NCBI GenBank assembly: GCA_023248995.1
Contig: JAHFDN010000012.1
Coordinates: 1 to 64,000 of the forward strand
Source of the DNA: Candidatus Rokuibacteriota bacterium
GTDB taxonomy: Bacteria > Methylomirabilota > Methylomirabilia > Rokubacteriales > CSP1-6
Direction of reading: 5' to 3'
Length of the DNA stretch: 64,000 nucleotides
Shown here: one piece after another, positions 10,387 through 19,292 of the stretch
Layout of the letters: every line of letters begins with the position of its first letter
How positions within the stretch are numbered: position 1 is the first letter of the stretch
Translations under genes and position numbers: made by a program
Notes under the pieces: generated by a model
The model's database searches: none
What the model was told of the DNA's origin: nothing
What the model saw: the letters and a program-made list of their open reading frames with translations, nothing else

Positions 10387-10868
10387 GGCCGCTGGGAACA
10401 CTCCTCCTCGTCCTGCTCGGCGCCGGCGCCGCGTTCGGGGCCGACGGGCCCGTCCTCAAGAAGATCGTCGTCAACCTCCCCTTCGAGGAAGCCGAGCTCG
10501 TCATGACCTCGGAGGCGCAGCAGAAGAACCTGAACCTGATCAACGTCATAGACATCCGGAAGGGGATGGAGAACCGGGGCGGCACCTTCCAGAAATACAA
10601 GATCTACCAGTTCTGCAACCTGGAGCTCGGCGTCCGGATCCTGTCCGATTCGCTCGACTACGGCGCCTTCCAGCTGTGCAGCATCCTCATCTACGAGGTG
10701 GACAGGGCCCGCACCGCCCTCGTGTCCGCCCGCCAGAGCTGGGTGATCCAGAGCCTGCCCGACCACCGCCCGAGCCCCGCCGCGCTGGGCCTCGCCCGCC
10801 AGTTCGAGCGCATCATCGACGACATCTTCGACGCGGTGGTGGAAGAGGCCAAGGTGAGGGGGAAGTAG
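10383..10868 (+). CDS. Secreted DUF302-like protein
   Basis: GTG start overlapping soxB stop; signal peptide RPLGTLLLVLLGAGAAFGADG; FCNLELGVRIL...LCSILIYEVD pattern resembling DUF302. Confidence 0.6.
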   Translation: MRPLGTLLLVLLGAGAAFGADGPVLKKIVVNLPFEEAELVMTSEAQQKNLNLINVIDIRKGMENRGGTFQKYKIYQFCNLELGVRILSDSLDYGAFQLCSILIYEVDRARTALVSARQSWVIQSLPDHRPSPAALGLARQFERIIDDIFDAVVEEAKVRGK

Positions 10869-12593
10869 CTGGAGACGATCGAGACGGACGTGCTGATCCT
10901 GGGAGCCGGCGGCGCCGGGCTCTGCGCCGCGCTCCACGCCGCCGATCTGGCGCCGCGCCTGTCGGTCACGGTCGTCGTCAAGGGCCTCCTCGGACGGGCG
11001 GGCTGCACGCGGATGGTCCAGGGCGGCTACAACGCTGTTCTCGCCGCGCCCGACTCCCTCGAGGCGCACTTCCTGGACACGCTCCGGGGGGGCGGCTGGA
11101 TCAACGATCAGGAGCTGGTCTGGACGCTCGTCAGCGAGGCGCCGGGCCGCGTCGCGGAGCTCGAGGGGCGCTACGGCTGCTTCTTCGACCGGACGCCGGA
11201 GGGGCGCGTCCACCAGAAGCCGTTCGCCGGCCAGTCCCACGACCGGACGATCCACAAGGGCGACCTGACCGGCATCGAGATCATGAACCGCCTGACCGAG
11301 CAGGTGTGGTCTCGCCCTTCCGTGCGCGGCCTCGAGGAGCATCGGGCCGTCGAGCTCCTCCAGGACGACGCGGGGCGGGTCGGCGGGGCGCTGCTGCTCG
11401 ATGTCAGGCGCGGGAGCTTCGTCCTCGCCCGGAGCCGCGCCACGCTCCTGGCGATGGGGGGCGGCCCTACCATGTACAAGGTGATCGCGTGCTCGGCCGA
11501 CAAGGCCGCCGACGGCATCGCGCTCGCCTACCGCGCGGGCGCGCCACTCAAGGACATGGAGATGGTCCAGTTCCATCCCACCGGCCTCGTGATCCCGAAC
11601 TCGCTCATGACGGGCGCGCTCCTGGAGGAAGGCCTCCGGGGCGCCGGCGGACGGCTCCTCAACGGACCGGGCGAGCGCTTCATGGCCCGCTACGACGCCG
11701 GGCGGATGGAGCGCTCGACGCGCGATCTCGTGTCGCGGGCCGCGTTCACCGAGATCTCGGAGGGGCGCGGCACGCCCAACGGCGCGGTCTGGATCGACGT
11801 TTCCCACCTGGGGGCGGCGTTCGTCGAGAAGAACTTCCGGGGGATGGTCAAGCGCTGCCGCGACTTCGGCCGAGATCTGGCGCGCGAGCCGGTGGAGGTG
11901 GGGCCGACGGCCCACTTCATGATGGGCGGGGTCGTCATTGACCCGGCGTGCCGGACGGCGCTCGAGGGGCTTTTCGCTGCCGGCGAGGACGCGGGGGGCG
12001 TCCACGGCGCCAACCGCCTCGGGGGAAACGGGGTCGCGGACTCGACGGTCTTCGGCGGCCACGCGGGGGACGTCATGGCCGAGTGGGTGATCGGTCGCGC
12101 CCTTCCGGCCGTCTCTCCGGGGCGCGCGGAGGATGTGGCGCGACGGCTCGCCGCGCCCTTGGCTAGGACCGGCCCGCCGCCTTACCCGCTGCTCGCGCAG
12201 CTTCGCTCGCTCATGTGGGAGCGGGTCGGGCTGATCCGCGATCGCTCGGGGCTCGAGGCCGCGCTCGCCGAGCTCGACGAGATCCTAGCCCGGGCCGCGG
12301 CCGTTGCCGTGCCGGGCGGCCCGGAGTATAACCTTGCCTGGCAGGACTGGTTGAACCTGACGAACATGACGACGGTCGCGCGCTTGATCGCCCGCTCGGC
12401 GCTGGAGAGAACGGAGAGCCGGGGGTCGCACTACCGGCGCGATTTCCCCGACCCCGACCCGGGCTGGCTGGCGAACGTCTTGGTCCGGTGGGAGAACGGA
12501 GCGGCCAGGGTCCGGAAGGAAGCCGTGCGCTGCTCGCGTGTCCCCGCCGAGGCGCCGGGCGCCGCGATGCTGGCCGTCGAAGTCGGCGACTAA
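10869..12593 (+). CDS. Succinate dehydrogenase/fumarate reductase flavoprotein-like subunit (second copy)
   Basis: DVLILGAGGAGLCAAL, HDRTIHKGDLTG, QFHPTGL, GPTAHFMMGG, AGEDAGGVHGANRLGGNG; start uncertain (CTG at 10869 or GTG at 10890). Confidence 0.85.
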   Translation: METIETDVLILGAGGAGLCAALHAADLAPRLSVTVVVKGLLGRAGCTRMVQGGYNAVLAAPDSLEAHFLDTLRGGGWINDQELVWTLVSEAPGRVAELEGRYGCFFDRTPEGRVHQKPFAGQSHDRTIHKGDLTGIEIMNRLTEQVWSRPSVRGLEEHRAVELLQDDAGRVGGALLLDVRRGSFVLARSRATLLAMGGGPTMYKVIACSADKAADGIALAYRAGAPLKDMEMVQFHPTGLVIPNSLMTGALLEEGLRGAGGRLLNGPGERFMARYDAGRMERSTRDLVSRAAFTEISEGRGTPNGAVWIDVSHLGAAFVEKNFRGMVKRCRDFGRDLAREPVEVGPTAHFMMGGVVIDPACRTALEGLFAAGEDAGGVHGANRLGGNGVADSTVFGGHAGDVMAEWVIGRALPAVSPGRAEDVARRLAAPLARTGPPPYPLLAQLRSLMWERVGLIRDRSGLEAALAELDEILARAAAVAVPGGPEYNLAWQDWLNLTNMTTVARLIARSALERTESRGSHYRRDFPDPDPGWLANVLVRWENGAARVRKEAVRCSRVPAEAPGAAMLAVEVGD

Positions 12594-12641
12594 CCCCTCA
12601 CCCTGCCCTCTCCCCCTCGGGGAGAGGATGAAGGTGAGGGG
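12594..12641. repeat. REP-like palindromic element, copy 1
   Basis: CCCCTCACC...CTCTCCCCctcGGGGAGAG...GGTGAGGGG. Confidence 0.8.
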
Positions 12642-12657
12642 GTGAGAGGAAACCATC

Positions 12658-13644
12658 ATGATAAAAATCGCGAAGCGAATGCTCGGCGCGATGCTCCTCC
12701 TGGCGCTGGGTCTCCTCCTGGCCGTTCCGGTGGCCGAGGCTCAGGAGGCCAAGGTGATCCGGATCGTCAAGCAGCCCGGGCTCGGCTACCTGGGCCTCAT
12801 CGTCATGCGGGCCAAGGGCTTGCTCGAGAAGCACCTGCCGGGCGTGGCGGTCGAGTGGCACGAGCTCACCTCCGGGCCGGCGATCCGCGACGCCATGCTG
12901 GCCGGCCAGCTCGACATCGGCTCGGGCGGCCTCGGGCCGTTCATCCTGGCCGTGGACAAGGGGCTCGGCTGGAAGATCGTCGGCGCGCTCAACGACATGC
13001 CGCTCTACCTCAACACCTACAAGCCCGAGATCAAGAGCCTCAAGGACTTCACGCCCGGTGACAAGATCGCGCTCCCCGCCCCGGGCTCAATCCAGCACGT
13101 CACGCTCCAGATGGCGGCGGAGAAGGAGCTCGGCAACCCGAAGGCGCTCGACAACCTCATCGTGGCCATGGCGCACCCCGAGGCCCGGGCCGCGCTCCTC
13201 TCCAAGCGTGAGATCACGGCGCACCTCACGTCGCCGCCGTTCCAGTACCAGGAGCTCAAGGCCGGCGGGATCCACAAGGTGCTCGACTCCTACCAGGTCG
13301 TGGGCGGCCCCCACACCTTCAACGTCGTCTGGACCACGGAGAAGTGGGCGAAGGCCAACCCCACGCTCCTCAAGGGGTTCTATGGCGCGCTCAGCGAGGC
13401 GCTGGACTTCGTCCACAAGTCGCCGCTCGAGGCGGCGCGGGTCTTCGTCGAGTCCGAGAAGTCCAAGGACACGCCGGAGACGACCCTGGGCTACATGAAG
13501 GAGCCCGGCGTCCGCTTCGTGATCTACCCGACCGGGCTCATGAAGTACGCCCTGTTCATGCACAAGACCGGCGTCATCAAGCGGCTGCCGGCGTCCTGGA
13601 AGGAGTACGCGTTCGATCATCTGCACGGATTCGCGGGGAACTGA
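12658..13644 (+). CDS. ABC transporter substrate-binding protein, SsuA/NMT1 family
   Basis: Signal peptide; GYLGLIVMRAKGLLEKHLPGVAVEWHEL...DAMLAGQLDIGSGGL. Confidence 0.8.
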   Translation: MIKIAKRMLGAMLLLALGLLLAVPVAEAQEAKVIRIVKQPGLGYLGLIVMRAKGLLEKHLPGVAVEWHELTSGPAIRDAMLAGQLDIGSGGLGPFILAVDKGLGWKIVGALNDMPLYLNTYKPEIKSLKDFTPGDKIALPAPGSIQHVTLQMAAEKELGNPKALDNLIVAMAHPEARAALLSKREITAHLTSPPFQYQELKAGGIHKVLDSYQVVGGPHTFNVVWTTEKWAKANPTLLKGFYGALSEALDFVHKSPLEAARVFVESEKSKDTPETTLGYMKEPGVRFVIYPTGLMKYALFMHKTGVIKRLPASWKEYAFDHLHGFAGN

Positions 13645-14393
13645 TGGCCGAGCTCCTGTCGGTCAGGAGCGTGACGATCTCGTACCCCACCGAGACGGGC
13701 ACCTTCACCGCGGTGAAGGAGGTCTCCTTCGGAGTGGCGCCGGGGGAGAAGTTCGTCCTCTTGGGGCCGTCGGGGTGCGGCAAGTCCACGCTTCTCAAAT
13801 CCGTCGCGGGGTTCATCGCGCCGTCGGCCGGCTCCATCGAGCTTGAGGGGCGAAGCATCACCCGCCCGGGGCCGGATCGGGTCGTGATCTTCCAGGAGTT
13901 CGACCAGCTCCTCCCGTGGAAGACCGTGCTAGGGAACGTCACCTACCCGCTCAGGATCGCCAGGCGGATGGCCGACGGCGCGGCGCGCGAGGAGGCGATG
14001 CGCTTCATCCGGATGGTGGGGCTCGAGCAGTTCCGGGACTCCTACCCCCATCAGCTCTCGGGCGGCATGAAGCAGCGCGTGGCCATCGCCCGCTCGCTCG
14101 CCCTCGATCCCAGGATGCTCCTCATGGACGAGCCCTTCGCGAGCCTCGACGCGCTCACGCGGCGGAAGATGCAGGAGGAGCTCCTCGGCATCTGGGAGGC
14201 GACCCGGAAGACGATCCTCTTCGTGACCCACTCCATCCAGGAGGCGGTGCTCCTGGGCGATCGCATCCTGGTCCTCTCCCCCGGGCCCGGCCGCGTCAAG
14301 CGGGTCCTCGGCAATCCCGCGGCGGGGCGGCGGGACGGCCCCGAGTTTCTCCGGGCGCAGGAAGAGGTCCAGGCCCTCTTGGAGGCCCCGTGA
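13644..14393 (+). CDS. ABC transporter ATP-binding protein, SsuB/TauB type
   Basis: GPSGCGKSTLLKSVAGF, LSGGMKQRVAIARSLALDPRMLLMDEPFASLD. Confidence 0.9.
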   Translation: MAELLSVRSVTISYPTETGTFTAVKEVSFGVAPGEKFVLLGPSGCGKSTLLKSVAGFIAPSAGSIELEGRSITRPGPDRVVIFQEFDQLLPWKTVLGNVTYPLRIARRMADGAAREEAMRFIRMVGLEQFRDSYPHQLSGGMKQRVAIARSLALDPRMLLMDEPFASLDALTRRKMQEELLGIWEATRKTILFVTHSIQEAVLLGDRILVLSPGPGRVKRVLGNPAAGRRDGPEFLRAQEEVQALLEAP

Positions 14394-15178
14394 AGAAGCT
14401 CCTCCACAGGCCGCTCGTCCGTAAGGGGGGGATTGTCCTCGCGCTCCTCATTATGTGGGAAGCCTGGACGCGGCTCGGGGACGTCAACCCGCTCCTCTTC
14501 CCCTCGGCCTCCCAGGTGCTCGCGAGCATGATCCGGTCCACCGCGAGTGGAGAGCTCCCGGGCTACGCCTGGCAGTCGCTCAAGGTGCTTCTCATGGGCA
14601 TGGCGATCGGCTCCGTCGGCGCGCTCGTGCTCACGACGGTCGCCGTGAGCACGCGCCTCGGGGCCGAGATCCTGGAGACGCTGACCGCGATGTTCAACCC
14701 GCTCCCCGCCATCGCTCTCCTGCCTCTCGCACTCCTCTGGTTCGGCCTCGGCGTGAACTCGCTGATCTTCGTCATCATCCACTCGGTCCTCTGGCCCATG
14801 GCGCTCAACACCTACACGGGCTTCGTGACGGTGCCGCCCACGCTCAAGCGCGTCGGCCAGAACTTCGGCCTCTGCGGCTGGCGCCTCGTGACGGGGATCC
14901 TGCTTCCCGCGGCGTTCCCGTACATCCTCTCGGGGCTCAAGATCGGCTGGGCCTTCGCCTGGCGGACGATCATCGCCGCCGAACTCGTCTTCGGCGTGGC
15001 GGCACGGCAGGGCGGGCTCGGCTGGTTCATCTACCAGAACCGCTTTGACCTGAACACCGACCTGGTCTTCGCCGGGCTCCTGACCGTGATCCTGATCGGC
15101 CTCGTCGTGGAGAACCTGATCTTCAAGTGGGTCGAGCGGAAAACCGTGCTCCGCTGGGGCATGTCCGCCGCCCACTAA
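14390..15178 (+). CDS. ABC transporter permease, SsuC type
   Basis: GTG start overlapping previous stop; polytopic BPD_transp_1-type sequence. Confidence 0.87.
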   Translation: MKKLLHRPLVRKGGIVLALLIMWEAWTRLGDVNPLLFPSASQVLASMIRSTASGELPGYAWQSLKVLLMGMAIGSVGALVLTTVAVSTRLGAEILETLTAMFNPLPAIALLPLALLWFGLGVNSLIFVIIHSVLWPMALNTYTGFVTVPPTLKRVGQNFGLCGWRLVTGILLPAAFPYILSGLKIGWAFAWRTIIAAELVFGVAARQGGLGWFIYQNRFDLNTDLVFAGLLTVILIGLVVENLIFKWVERKTVLRWGMSAAH

Positions 15179-15181
15179 AAA

Positions 15182-15219
15182 CCCCCTCTCCCCACGGGGG
15201 AGAGGGCTAGGGTGAGGGG
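15182..15219. repeat. REP-like palindromic element, copy 2 (left outer arm missing)
   Basis: CCCCCTCTCCCCACGGGGGAGAGGGCTAGGGTGAGGGG. Confidence 0.8.
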
Positions 15220-15222
15220 ATC

Positions 15223-15546
15223 GTGTCTGACGACAAAGTCCTGAAGCGCGAGTGGACCACCGCCGAGGGGTGGCGCGGCACCCGCGCCGGAATGTGGGCC
15301 TGGCTCCTCCAGCGCGCCGCCGCCCTCGTCCTGATCGTCACGCTCGTCCTGCATCTCAGGAATCCGTTCCTCCGCTGGGTGCAGGCGGTGCTCCTGGCGT
15401 TCGTCCTCCTCCACGGCCTTCTCGGCGTGCGCGCCATCCTCTTGGACCTGGGCCTCTCCGTCCGCTGGCAGAAAGCCCTCTTCGCCCTGGCTTTGATCAT
15501 CTCCGCCGCCCTCTTCTGGGCCCTCTGGTACTGGCGGTGGTACTGA
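15223..15546 (+). CDS. Succinate dehydrogenase hydrophobic membrane subunit-like protein (SdhC/SdhD family)
   Basis: About 3 TM segments, WLLQRAAALVLIVTLVLHLRNP...HGLLGVRAILLDLG. Confidence 0.7.
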   Translation: MSDDKVLKREWTTAEGWRGTRAGMWAWLLQRAAALVLIVTLVLHLRNPFLRWVQAVLLAFVLLHGLLGVRAILLDLGLSVRWQKALFALALIISAALFWALWYWRWY

Positions 15547-15590
15547 ATTGACCGGCTCAACTACGGGTCCAAGAAATTGCCGGTGGGTAC

Positions 15591-16172
15591 ATGAGAATAT
15601 TGATCGTGGCGGGTGCGTGGTTGCTGCTGGCTCTGCTCGTCGGGTCGTCCGGAGTTCTTGCGTCAGTTCCGCCCCCATTCCCGCAGGTGGTTCTTTTGGG
15701 CCTGACGGGGACTCTGCTATTGCTCTTTTGGAAGTCCTTGGTATGCCGTCGCTGGATTCTCTCCGTCGATATTCGAGCGCTGGTACTGGTTCATGTGTCG
15801 CGGTTCGTCGGCATTTACTTCCTCGTCCTTTACTCGCGGGGTGAACTCCCGTATGCTTTCGCGGTACCCGGCGGCTGGGGTGACATAGCAGTCGCCGCGA
15901 CAGCGCTCGGTGTTTCGACTTTTTCGCCTACTAGCGGGGCAGTGCCTTGGCGAGTGTTTTTCCTGTGGAACGTTTTCGGTCTCATTGACATCTTGCTGGT
16001 TGTCGCGGCGGCTGCAAGATTGGGAACGGCGGGCCCTGAATCGATGAGCGCACTTACAAAGCTGCCGCTCAGTCTTTTGCCTACATTCCTGGTACCGATA
16101 ATCGTTTCCAGCCATATCATCATGTTTGCGCGGCTGCTGGCCAGTCGAAGGGAAGGTTACCGCACGTTCTGA
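15591..16172 (+). CDS. Hypothetical polytopic membrane protein
   Basis: Multiple hydrophobic segments; visibly lower GC than neighbours; sits between sdhC/D-like and sdhB-like genes. Confidence 0.6.
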   Translation: MRILIVAGAWLLLALLVGSSGVLASVPPPFPQVVLLGLTGTLLLLFWKSLVCRRWILSVDIRALVLVHVSRFVGIYFLVLYSRGELPYAFAVPGGWGDIAVAATALGVSTFSPTSGAVPWRVFFLWNVFGLIDILLVVAAAARLGTAGPESMSALTKLPLSLLPTFLVPIIVSSHIIMFARLLASRREGYRTF

Positions 16173-16209
16173 CGGAGGCTCAGGTGAGCGAACCCCGTTT
16201 TCGCAATCG

Positions 16210-16941
16210 ATGATCCTGAAAGTCTTTCGATACACGCCCGGTAGTCCGGAGACGACACCGAAGTACCGTGTCGAGCCCAGGCCGGGCATGACCGTGCTGG
16301 ACGCGCTGGTGGAGGTCCAGCAGAACCAGGACCCGACGCTCGCCTTCCGCTACGCCTGCCGGGTCGGGATGTGCGGCTCCTGCACGATGGTCGTCAACGG
16401 CCGCGAGCGCTGGGCGTGCCGGACGCTCCTAGCCTCGCTCGGGACCGGCGTCGTCACCGTGCGTCCCCTTTACCACTTCCCGCTGATCCGGGACCTCGTC
16501 GTGGACATGGAGCCGTTCACCCGGAAGATGAAGGCGGTGGGGGCCGCGTTCGTGGCGAAGGGCGAGGCGACGGGCTTCGCGCCCATCGGCCGCGATTCGA
16601 GGGAGCGCAGGCAGATTGATCCCGCCGTCGAGTGCATCGGCTGCGGCGCGTGCCTGTCGGCGTGCACGATCGTCGGCTGGAACGGAAACTTCGCCGGGCC
16701 CGCGGCGCTGAACCGGGCGTTCACGCTCATGGCCGACAGCCGCGACGGCGCCGGGGCCGAGCGCTGGCCCACGCTGCTCTCCGAAGAAGCCCTCTTGCGC
16801 TGCCACGGTCAGGCCAACTGCACCGAGGTCTGCCCCATGGAACTTTCTCCGACGGACAGCATCCTGAAACTCCGCCGGAAATCGATTTTTCAACTAGTTA
16901 GCCGTGGTCGCCGCCTTGACACTCGGGGACCGGCGTGTTAG
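16210..16941 (+). CDS. Succinate dehydrogenase/fumarate reductase iron-sulfur subunit (second copy)
   Basis: CRVGMCGSCTMVVNGRERWAC, CIGCGACLSAC, CHGQANCTEVCPMELSPTDSI. Confidence 0.88.
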   Translation: MILKVFRYTPGSPETTPKYRVEPRPGMTVLDALVEVQQNQDPTLAFRYACRVGMCGSCTMVVNGRERWACRTLLASLGTGVVTVRPLYHFPLIRDLVVDMEPFTRKMKAVGAAFVAKGEATGFAPIGRDSRERRQIDPAVECIGCGACLSACTIVGWNGNFAGPAALNRAFTLMADSRDGAGAERWPTLLSEEALLRCHGQANCTEVCPMELSPTDSILKLRRKSIFQLVSRGRRLDTRGPAC

Positions 16942-16944
16942 CGT
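16916..16944 (+). promoter_or_regulatory. Putative sigma-70 promoter for the aconitase/TCA cluster
   Basis: TTGACA-N17-TAGCGT about 100 nt upstream of the acn ATG. Confidence 0.45.
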
Positions 16945-16971
16945 ACGCTTGCCGCTTCGAGAGCGGGATTT

Positions 16972-17007
16972 GATCGCCTCCTGCCCCCGTACGGGCGGGG
17001 GGCGATC
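16972..17007 (+). promoter_or_regulatory. GC-rich stem-loop in the aconitase 5' leader
   Basis: GATCGCC...GGCGATC outer arms with inner CCTGCCC/GGGCGGG pairing; no U-tract follows. Confidence 0.45.
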
Positions 17008-17045
17008 CGTTTGATCGGGTTCCACCGGCAGTCCGGAGGCCGACG

Positions 17046-19292
17046 ATGAGCGCCGCGCAGATCGAGAAGCTGTACGCGTCCCTGCCCGAGCGGCTGGCCA
17101 AGGCGCGGAGAAAGTTCGGCCGGCCTCTCACCTTCGCCGAGAAGATCTTCGTCGCTCACGCCTTCGACTTCGACGCCCAGCAGTGGGAGCGGGGCAAGGC
17201 GCAGCTCAGGCTCAGGGTGGATCGCGTCTCCATGCAGGACGTCACAGGGCAGATGGTGATCCTCCAGTTCATGCAGTCCAAGAAGAAGCGCGTCGTCCTT
17301 CCGAGCACCTTGCACTGCGATCATTTGATCCGCGCCGAGAGCGGCGCCTCGGATGACATGCGGCGGGCGGTCACCGAGAACAACGAGGTCTATAACTTCC
17401 TCCGCTCGGCGGCGCAGAAGTACGGGATCGGCTTCTGGAAGCCGGGCTCGGGCATCATCCACCAGGTTGTCCTCGAGAACTACGCCTTCCCCGGCGGCCT
17501 CATGATCGGGGCCGACTCCCACACGCCCAACGGCGGCGGCCTCGGGATGCTCGCGATCGGCGTCGGCGGGGCCGACTGCGGCGAGGTCATGGCGGGACTG
17601 CCGTGGGAGGTGCTGCACCCGAAGCTGATCGGCGTGAAGCTCACCGGGAAGCTCTCGGGGTGGACGGCGCCGAAGGACGTGATCACCTACCTCTGCGGCG
17701 TCCTCACCGTCAAGGGCGGCACGAACAAGGTCCTCGAATACTTCGGGCCAGGGGTCGGGTCGATCAGCGCGACGGGGAAGGGGACCATCTGCAACATGGG
17801 GGCCGAGCTCGGCGCGACGACCTCGATCTTCCCCTTTGACGACCGGATGGCCGCGTACCTCGAGGCCACCGAGCGCGCCGACGTCGCGAAGCTGGCCACC
17901 CGCTACCGCGAGCACCTCGTGGCCGATCCCGAGGTCCACGGCTCACCCGAGAAGTTCTTCGATCAGGTCGTCGAGATCGACCTCTCGACCCTCGAGCCGC
18001 ACATCGTGGGCCCTCACTCGCCGGATCGGGCGCGCTCGATCAGCAAGCTCGCCGCCGAGGTGAAAGCGAATGGCTGGCCCGCCAATCTGAAGGCCGCGCT
18101 CATCGGGTCTTGCACCAACTCTTCCTATGAGGACATGAGGCGGGCCGCCCACATCGCGATGCAGGGGCTCAAGGCCGGCCTCAGGGCGAAGGTGCCCTTC
18201 CTGGTGACCCCCGGCTCGGACAGGATCTTTCAGACCATCAAGCGCGACGGGATCATGGAGACCTTCGAGAAGATGGGCGGGACCGTCCTGGCCAACGCCT
18301 GCGGCCCGTGCATCGGCCAGTGGAAGCGCTCGGACGTGGGCAAGAGCGAGACCAACTCGATCGTCAGCTCGTACAACCGGAACTTCCCCGGCCGGAACGA
18401 CGGCAGCGCGGCGACGCTCTCCTTCCTCACGAGCCCCGAGATCACGACGGCCCTCGCCTTCGCCGGGACCCTCGAGTTCGACCCGGTGAACGGGACGCTG
18501 ACGGCGCCCGACGGCAAGCGCTTCCAGTTCACGCCTCCCGAAGGGGAGGAACTTCCCAGAGCTGGGTTCGCCAAGGGCCACGAGGGGTACGAGGCTCCCG
18601 CTGAGGATGGCGACAGCGTGGCGGTGGAAATCTCTCTCACCAGCGAGAGGCTCCAGGTGCTGGAGCCGTTTCCACGGTGGGACGGCCAGGACTTCGTGGA
18701 CCTCGTGATCCTGGTCAAGACCAAGGGGAAGACGACGACGGATCACATCTCCCCGGCCGGGCCTTGGCTTAGGTTCCGTGGCCACCTCGACAAGATCAGC
18801 GACAACATGTTCCTCGGCGCCACCAACGCCTTCTTTCCCGAGGCCGGGAAGGGCACGGACGTCCTGAGCGGTGAGTCGGGCCTGCTCCTCACCCAGATCG
18901 CCCGCCGGTACAAGGCCAAGGGAGTCGGCTCGATCGTGGTCGGAGACGAGAACTACGGCGAGGGGTCGAGCCGTGAGCACGCCGCCATGTCGCCGCGCTA
19001 CCTCGGCGTCAAGGCGGTCCTCGTCAGGAGCTTTGCGCGCATCCACGAGACGAATCTGAAGAAGCAGGGGATCCTGCCGCTCACGTTCGCGAACCCGAAG
19101 GATTACGATCTCCTGGAGCAGAACGACCGGGTCAGCGTCCTGGGCCTGGCGACCCTGGCGCCCGGCAAACCCGTCACGGTCAGCGTCAGGAAACCCGATG
19201 GCCGCTCGGTTTCCTTCGCCGCGAACCACAGCCTGACGGCCGAGCAGATCGGCTGGTTCAAGGCCGGCTCCGCCCTCAACGCCTTGAGGTGA
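17046..19292 (+). CDS. acn: Aconitate hydratase
   Basis: [56 protein letters not shown]. Confidence 0.93.
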   Translation: MSAAQIEKLYASLPERLAKARRKFGRPLTFAEKIFVAHAFDFDAQQWERGKAQLRLRVDRVSMQDVTGQMVILQFMQSKKKRVVLPSTLHCDHLIRAESGASDDMRRAVTENNEVYNFLRSAAQKYGIGFWKPGSGIIHQVVLENYAFPGGLMIGADSHTPNGGGLGMLAIGVGGADCGEVMAGLPWEVLHPKLIGVKLTGKLSGWTAPKDVITYLCGVLTVKGGTNKVLEYFGPGVGSISATGKGTICNMGAELGATTSIFPFDDRMAAYLEATERADVAKLATRYREHLVADPEVHGSPEKFFDQVVEIDLSTLEPHIVGPHSPDRARSISKLAAEVKANGWPANLKAALIGSCTNSSYEDMRRAAHIAMQGLKAGLRAKVPFLVTPGSDRIFQTIKRDGIMETFEKMGGTVLANACGPCIGQWKRSDVGKSETNSIVSSYNRNFPGRNDGSAATLSFLTSPEITTALAFAGTLEFDPVNGTLTAPDGKRFQFTPPEGEELPRAGFAKGHEGYEAPAEDGDSVAVEISLTSERLQVLEPFPRWDGQDFVDLVILVKTKGKTTTDHISPAGPWLRFRGHLDKISDNMFLGATNAFFPEAGKGTDVLSGESGLLLTQIARRYKAKGVGSIVVGDENYGEGSSREHAAMSPRYLGVKAVLVRSFARIHETNLKKQGILPLTFANPKDYDLLEQNDRVSVLGLATLAPGKPVTVSVRKPDGRSVSFAANHSLTAEQIGWFKAGSALNALR

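Noticed and set aside
12594-15219. Considered a CRISPR array or attenuator terminators for the palindromes
   Set aside because: Copies are single or nested hairpins, not regularly spaced repeats, and lack a following U-tract. A REP-like element is the better description.
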